The translations under genes were made by a program, and so were the position numbers. Shown one piece after another: positions 59,506-64,000 of a stretch of 64,000 nt of DNA. Numbering within the stretch: the stretch's first letter is position 1; every line of letters starts with the position of its first letter. The notes beneath the pieces were generated by a model. It did no database searches. It saw only the letters and a list, made by a program, of their open reading frames with translations, and had not been told where the DNA came from. Source of the stretch: Nitrosospira sp. Nl5 (GTDB lineage: Bacteria > Pseudomonadota > Gammaproteobacteria > Burkholderiales > Nitrosomonadaceae); contig NZ_FMVQ01000007.1 of assembly GCF_900102495.1 (NCBI RefSeq), positions 1 to 64,000 of the forward strand, written 5' to 3'.

Positions 59506-59815
59506 CGCCTGTCACTACAATAGTGAATAGTGAATACAGTAATTAGGCAATACCACGTAACAGTAGTCAACCACAATTTAACCTATTCCTGAGAACGTTC
59601 CTTGGGTTTCTGAAACGGCTCGGGGACAAGCCCGAAGCAATCTCAATTCTTCCGCTGATACTGATCGGCTATACTATTATGAATAATTCAGAGAATCTCT
59701 GGATTCCCGCTTTCGCGGGAAAGACGATGACTTGGTGGGGAGTTTATTGCGTGTCAGCGTGATGCCATGGCATGGCGTCGATGAATGATCTATCGCTTCT
59801 CCTTAAAAAAATCAG
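59506..59815 (+). other. 310-bp spacer between DUF488 and hemJ
   Basis: No gene is seen. It contains a TAGTGAA direct repeat near 59521 and a dRS3-like hairpin at 59704-59721 upstream of hemJ. Confidence 0.55.
59704..59721. repeat. TTCCCGC-N4-GCGGGAA hairpin (dRS3-like)
   Basis: TTCCCGC and GCGGGAA pair perfectly around TTTC. The sequence ATTCCCGCTTTCGCGGGAA is one base short of the Neisseria dRS3 pattern (ATTCCC-N8-GGGAAT) and of similar small repeats in many proteobacteria. Confidence 0.5.
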
Positions 59816-60229
59816 ATGCTCTGGATAAAATCGCTGCACATAATTTTCATGGTAACGTGGTTCGCCGGACTGTTTTATTTGCCGCGCCTGTTCGTCTATC
59901 ATGCCATGAGCAATGACCCGCCAGGGGTCGAGCGTTTTAAGGTGATGGAACGCAAGCTCTATTATGGCATCATGACGCCCGGGGCAGTGTTGACCATCTT
60001 TTTCGGCCTGTGGCTCTGGCTGGGTTATGGCATCTCCGGCGGGTGGCTGCATGCGAAACTTGCGCTGGTAATCGGGTTGATCGGGTATCACCTCTACTGC
60101 GGCAGACTGCTCGTTGATTTCAAGCATGATCGAAACCGGCATAGCCACGTTTATTATCGCTGGTTCAATGAAATTCCAGTGGTATTGTTGATTTCCGTGG
60201 TAATACTGGTGGTAGTGAAACCATTCTAA
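59816..60229 (+). CDS. hemJ: Protoporphyrinogen IX oxidase HemJ
   Basis: The membrane enzyme that oxidises protoporphyrinogen IX in bacteria lacking HemG and HemY. The 137-residue product has four membrane segments, with the conserved His in IKSLHIIFMVTWFAGLFYLP, Arg-Leu in LPRLFVYH, and KLYYGIMTPGAVLTIFFGLW. It is the right length for HemJ. hemE, an earlier step of the pathway, is 2.6 kb downstream on the same strand. The ribosome binding site is weak. Confidence 0.9.
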   Translation: MLWIKSLHIIFMVTWFAGLFYLPRLFVYHAMSNDPPGVERFKVMERKLYYGIMTPGAVLTIFFGLWLWLGYGISGGWLHAKLALVIGLIGYHLYCGRLLVDFKHDRNRHSHVYYRWFNEIPVVLLISVVILVVVKPF

Positions 60230-60305
60230 GAATCACGTCACTCCTCATTCCACAAAGTCGAAGCCTATCGATCTTGCCAAGTCTTGGTAATTCAGGAGAG
60301 GCGAG

Positions 60306-60323
60306 ATGGCTTTGAATCAATAA
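60306..60323 (+). other. Possible 5-codon leader ORF before aroB
   Basis: ATG GCT TTG AAT CAA TAA follows a CAGGAGAGG ribosome binding site and ends 6 nt before the aroB start, whose own ribosome binding site is poor. It could feed ribosomes to aroB by re-initiation. Chance is a fair alternative. Confidence 0.25.
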
Positions 60324-60329
60324 AGAAAC

Positions 60330-61430
60330 ATGGAAACAATTACAGTCAATCTTGCTGCAACGCCTGGTGAACGGAGTTATCCGATCCATATCGGCAATGG
60401 TATTCTGAGCCAGACAGGAATTATCCTGAATCTCTTGCCGCGGAAGCGGGTTGCAATCGTTACCAACACCACGGTGGCGCCGCTTTATCTGGAAAAATTG
60501 CGTAGTACGCTGGAAAGTCAGGACGTGGTGTCGGTGCCGATCATTCTTCCAGACGGGGAGGAGCACAAGAATTGGCAAACGCTGAATCTTATTTTCGATG
60601 CGCTTCTGACACACCGGTGCGAACGTAGTACTCCCATCATCGCGCTGGGCGGGGGGGTTGTTGGTGACTTGGCCGGGTTCGCCGCGGCGACCTATCTGCG
60701 TGGAGTGCCATTTATGCAATTCCCAACCACGTTGCTGGCGCAGGTTGATTCCTCGGTGGGTGGCAAGACAGGCATCAATCATGTGCTCGGGAAGAATATG
60801 ATCGGAGCCTTCTATCAACCGCGGGTGGTAGTAGCGGATAGTGATACGCTCGATACCTTGCCTGAGAGGGAGTTGCGCGCAGGCATCGCCGAGATCATTA
60901 AATATGGTCTTATCCGCGATCCCAATTTTATGGAGTGGATCGAGCGGAACATGACCGGGCTTCTTGCACGGGATTCCGAAGTGCTGGTTGAAGCAATAAG
61001 GCGCAGTTGCGTGAATAAGGCGGAGATTGTGGAAGCCGATGAACGCGAAAGCGGTGTCCGGGCATTACTCAACCTCGGGCATACATTTGGCCATGCCATT
61101 GAAAACGCAATGGGCTATGGTGTGTGGCTGCATGGCGAAGCTGTTGCGGCAGGTACGGTACTGGCGGCGGAATTGTCGCAACGGATGGGTATGATCGGAA
61201 AGGTTGATGTCGAGCGGATCCGGAATATCTACAGGCAGGCAGGGCTGCCTGTCGCTGCTCCCAGTCTCGGTCCGGAAAAATACTTGCACCTGATGGGGCT
61301 GGACAAGAAGGTGGAAGGGGGCAAAATGCGTTTCATTCTACTCAATCGTATAGGGGAAGCCGTGGTCCGCTCCGATGTACCTGCTGCGGTACTCGCTGAA
61401 ACTCTTCTGGAATGTACCGCAAATGCATGA
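60330..61430 (+). CDS. aroB: 3-dehydroquinate synthase
   Basis: The second enzyme of the shikimate pathway, NAD- and Zn-dependent. The 366-residue product has the NAD-binding [39 protein letters not shown], and zinc ligands around [20 protein letters not shown] and LHGEAVAAG. Its 3' end overlaps dgt by 8 bp. Proteobacterial aroB usually follows aroK; here aroK is not in the window. Confidence 0.97.
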   Translation: METITVNLAATPGERSYPIHIGNGILSQTGIILNLLPRKRVAIVTNTTVAPLYLEKLRSTLESQDVVSVPIILPDGEEHKNWQTLNLIFDALLTHRCERSTPIIALGGGVVGDLAGFAAATYLRGVPFMQFPTTLLAQVDSSVGGKTGINHVLGKNMIGAFYQPRVVVADSDTLDTLPERELRAGIAEIIKYGLIRDPNFMEWIERNMTGLLARDSEVLVEAIRRSCVNKAEIVEADERESGVRALLNLGHTFGHAIENAMGYGVWLHGEAVAAGTVLAAELSQRMGMIGKVDVERIRNIYRQAGLPVAAPSLGPEKYLHLMGLDKKVEGGKMRFILLNRIGEAVVRSDVPAAVLAETLLECTANA

Positions 61431-62544
61431 GCTGGCGCCTTATGCGGTCTCACAGGAAAATTCTCGCGGCCGCCGCATCGAGGAAGAACCTTCCCCCGGG
61501 CGCACATCCTTCCAGCGTGATCGTGATCGAATTATTCATTCCACGGCCTTCCGCAGGCTTGAATACAAGACGCAGGTTTTCGTGAATCACGAAGGAGACC
61601 TGTTCCGCACACGCTTGACGCACAGCCTGGAAGTGGCCCAGATTGGCCGTTCGATAGCACGTAATTTACATCTTAACGAAGACCTGGTTGAAGCTATTGC
61701 CCTGGCGCACGACTTGGGTCATACGCCATTCGGCCACGCAGGGCAGGATGCGCTGAACGATTGCATGAAAGATTACGGCGGCTTTGAGCACAATTTGCAA
61801 TCCCTGCGCGTGGTGGATGTGCTGGAAGAGCATTATGGCGCGTTTGATGGTCTGAATCTGTGCTTTGAGACTCGCGAAGGCATACTCAAGCATTGCGCGA
61901 AGAAAAATGCGCTGAAACTCGGAGACGTAGGTGAACGTTTCCTCTCAAACCAGCGGCCATCGCTGGAAGCGCAGCTCGCCAATGTTGCTGATGAAATTGC
62001 CTATAACAATCACGATGTGGATGATGGGTTGCGCTCCGGTCTTATCACGCGGGAGCAACTCGAAGAAGTCGGCCTATTCCGTAGGCATTTGGCGATGGCT
62101 AAAAAGCGGTATCCCGACATAACAGGGCGGCGTTTGATTCATGAAACCATACGGCGCATGATCAACACCCTGGTGGGGGATCTGATCAAGCAAAGCGCCA
62201 GGAATATCACCGATGCCCGCCCTGATAGCTTGCCCGCGGTGCGGGCAGCAGCACCGTTGATTGGTTTTAGCGAGAGTATCCAGCAGGAGCAGCAGGAATT
62301 AAAAAAATTCCTGCGGGACCACCTCTACCGGCACTACCAGGTAGCCCGCATGAGTGCCAAGGCACGTCACACCATCGAAAGGCTATTTCATGCATTTTGT
62401 GCGGATATCCGCCTGCTCCCACCGCTGTACCAGATAAAGTATTCTCAGGATGGGCATCAGGCAATCGCCGACTACATCGCCGGCATGACTGACCGCTACG
62501 CTATCCGCGAATATCGGCGCATGTTCGCTATCAAGGAGATCTGA
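61423..62544 (+). CDS. dgt: dGTP triphosphohydrolase-like HD-domain protein
   Basis: A nucleotide triphosphohydrolase that trims dNTP pools. The 373-residue product has the HD signature: His in [20 protein letters not shown], His-Asp in [15 protein letters not shown], and the later Asp in [18 protein letters not shown]. It starts [16 protein letters not shown] at 61423, inside the last codons of aroB, so it is translationally coupled; the frame to 61375 is rejected. The family (dGTPase type 2) often follows aroB in betaproteobacteria. Confidence 0.93.
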   Translation: MHELAPYAVSQENSRGRRIEEEPSPGRTSFQRDRDRIIHSTAFRRLEYKTQVFVNHEGDLFRTRLTHSLEVAQIGRSIARNLHLNEDLVEAIALAHDLGHTPFGHAGQDALNDCMKDYGGFEHNLQSLRVVDVLEEHYGAFDGLNLCFETREGILKHCAKKNALKLGDVGERFLSNQRPSLEAQLANVADEIAYNNHDVDDGLRSGLITREQLEEVGLFRRHLAMAKKRYPDITGRRLIHETIRRMINTLVGDLIKQSARNITDARPDSLPAVRAAAPLIGFSESIQQEQQELKKFLRDHLYRHYQVARMSAKARHTIERLFHAFCADIRLLPPLYQIKYSQDGHQAIADYIAGMTDRYAIREYRRMFAIKEI

Positions 62545-62792
62545 GTACTACGAAATTCTTCACCTGCACGGAAGCAACAGATAAGTATGAGAACGCTGAC
62601 CCCGCCGGGGTTGGTGATATGCCTCAGAGATAATGTACCCGGAAGTCATTCACTGGTAATATCGGCAGTTCGGTAGAGTGGTAACGTGCTGCAAGCGGCG
62701 ATGGCTATTATCCCGAAAAATGGGAATAAGTTTCCGCAAAGCGCTTTTCCCGCCGGACTTCCGCGTTTACCGCGTTTAAACAGAACAGATCC

Positions 62793-63869
62793 ATGACAAA
62801 ACTGAAAAACGATACATTGCTGCGAGCCCTGCTACGGCAATCTACCGAGTACACACCCGTTTGGCTGATGCGCCAGGCCGGGCGTTATCTGCCCGAATAC
62901 AACCAGACGCGCGCCCGCGCCGGTAATTTCCTTGCGCTATGCAAAAACCCCGATTTTGCCACCGAGGTTACCATGCAGCCCCTGGCACGGTTTCCGCTGG
63001 ATGCCGCGATACTATTTTCGGATATTCTTACGATTCCGGATGCAATGGGCCTCGGGCTTTATTTCTCCGATGGCGAGGGGCCCAAGTTCGAGCGGCCCTT
63101 GCGCGAGGAGTGGGAAATTCGCGCGCTTACAGTACCTGATCCCGCAGTACATTTACGCTATGTGATGGATGCGGTTTCGCAAATTCGCAGGACGCTGGAT
63201 AACCGTATTCCGCTGATCGGTTTTTCCGGCAGCCCATTCACGCTTGCCTGCTATATGGTTGAGGGTTCCGGTGGCACTGATTTCCGTCAAATCAAGACCA
63301 TGTTATACCAGCGGCCCGATCTCCTGCATCATATCCTCAATATTACCGCCCAGGCGGTAACGGCTTATCTGAATGCGCAGATCGAGTCGGGTGCGCAGGC
63401 GGTAATGATTTTTGATACCTGGGGCGGGGCATTGTCGCATGCTGCTTATCAGGAATTTTCTCTACGTTATATCAGTCAAATATTGGCTGGGCTAAAGCGT
63501 GAGCATGGCGGCGGGCGGATTCCCAACATTGTTTTCACAAAGGGCGGCGGGTTATGGCTGGAGAGTATCGCCGACAGCGGTTGTGATGCGGTAGGGCTCG
63601 ATTGGACGGTGGACATAGCCGAAGCGCGCCGGCGCGTCGGCCACAAAGTCGCCCTGCAAGGCAATCTCGATCCCGCCGTGCTGTTCGCGGCACCGGAAGT
63701 CATTGTCGCCGAGGTGGAAAAAATACTGGCAGGTTACGGTAGCGGCGACGGTCACGTGTTCAATCTGGGCCACGGCATCTCCCAATTCACACCGCCGGAA
63801 AGCGCCCTGACACTGGTGGAAGCGGTCCACAGCATCAGCCGGAAGTACCGCCAGCATTCGCCTTTATAA
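62793..63869 (+). CDS. hemE: Uroporphyrinogen decarboxylase
   Basis: Converts uroporphyrinogen III to coproporphyrinogen III in haem synthesis. The 358-residue product begins with the substrate-binding [20 protein letters not shown]. It contains [36 protein letters not shown] and [13 protein letters not shown], all hallmarks. The 248-bp gap before it holds only short hairpins (a CCCC-GCC-GGGG near 62601 and TTATCCC/GGGAATAA near 62709). It supplies the haem branch used by the cytochrome in this window and by HemJ. Confidence 0.97.
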   Translation: MTKLKNDTLLRALLRQSTEYTPVWLMRQAGRYLPEYNQTRARAGNFLALCKNPDFATEVTMQPLARFPLDAAILFSDILTIPDAMGLGLYFSDGEGPKFERPLREEWEIRALTVPDPAVHLRYVMDAVSQIRRTLDNRIPLIGFSGSPFTLACYMVEGSGGTDFRQIKTMLYQRPDLLHHILNITAQAVTAYLNAQIESGAQAVMIFDTWGGALSHAAYQEFSLRYISQILAGLKREHGGGRIPNIVFTKGGGLWLESIADSGCDAVGLDWTVDIAEARRRVGHKVALQGNLDPAVLFAAPEVIVAEVEKILAGYGSGDGHVFNLGHGISQFTPPESALTLVEAVHSISRKYRQHSPL

Positions 63870-63929
63870 ATATAAAGGGTTTAAACTATAGTGCCTGAAT
63901 TAATTTCGAATTTTCCGTAGGGCCATCTC

Positions 63930-64000
63930 GTGCACATACTGATTATTGAAGACGATCCGGCAATAGCCACCAATCTTTATGATTTTCTGGAAGCTCGCGG
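63930..64000 (+). CDS. Response regulator, N-terminal part
   Basis: A GTG at 63930 opens a frame to the window end reading VHILIIEDDPAIATNLYDFL EARG, the first beta strand and helix of a receiver domain. EDD are the acidic pocket residues; the phospho-acceptor lies beyond the window. The pattern is OmpR/PhoB-like. No sensor kinase is visible. Confidence 0.8.
   Translation, partial: MHILIIEDDPAIATNLYDFLEAR

Overview
The window looks like a chromosomal segment of a chemolithoautotrophic betaproteobacterium. The best guess is an ammonia oxidiser of the Nitrosospira/Nitrosomonas group. This rests on the conserved block rpsB-tsf-pyrH-frr-uppS-cdsA-dxr-rseP-bamA-skp-fabZ, a red-type (form IC) RuBisCO operon with cbbX and a divergent cbbR, and proteobacterial-style IscR, TrmJ, SuhB, HemJ and HemE. 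The genus is inferred from gene content; there is no rRNA or other marker that proves it. No tRNA, rRNA, CRISPR array, prophage or intact insertion sequence was seen.

Layout. 1-13.5 kb: a partial DUF883 gene, then a long plus-strand housekeeping run for translation factors (rpsB, tsf, frr), UMP kinase, isoprenoid and phospholipid precursors (uppS, cdsA, dxr), envelope biogenesis (rseP, bamA, skp, fabZ) and rnhB, followed by a SlyD-like isomerase. The lipid A genes lpxD, lpxA and lpxB, usually interleaved here, are missing. 13.6-20.1 kb (minus): mutS, a GH63-like glycosidase and suhB. 20.3-23.0 kb: trmJ, iscR and a cysteine desulfurase, i.e. an ISC locus with no scaffold or chaperone genes. 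23-29.6 kb: a sparse region with a small TTG-start basic protein, a DUF4870-like membrane protein, a Crp/Fnr regulator, a di-haem peroxidase-like cytochrome, galU and psd. 29.9-35.9 kb: a giant CheB-CheR-PAS-histidine kinase-receiver hybrid and a convergent Atm1-type ABC exporter.

36-40.2 kb: cbbL-cbbS-cbbX (minus) with divergent cbbR. 40.2-51.6 kb: two complete RND efflux pumps in one minus-strand array (MFP2-RND2-OMF-MFP1-RND1) sharing one outer-membrane factor. The array is capped by a decayed copy of the 3' end of RND2 and faced by a divergent TetR regulator with an AcrR-like operator. 52-58.9 kb: a second iscR followed by a full SUF operon (sufA-B-C-D-S-U-nfu). 59-64 kb: DUF488, hemJ, aroB, dgt, hemE and the start of a response regulator.

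The strongest regulatory signal is that both iscR genes carry the same promoter architecture: tandem IscR type-1-like sites spaced exactly 28 bp, one over the -35 and one over the -10. The two Fe-S loci are therefore probably cross-regulated. Other non-coding signals include a 32-bp perfect inverted repeat downstream of cbbX, a diverged dispersed repeat pair at about 4.8 and 23.4 kb, two copies of a REP-like palindrome, and a recurrent GTGTGTC-N-CGTACA-like motif upstream of four transcription units.
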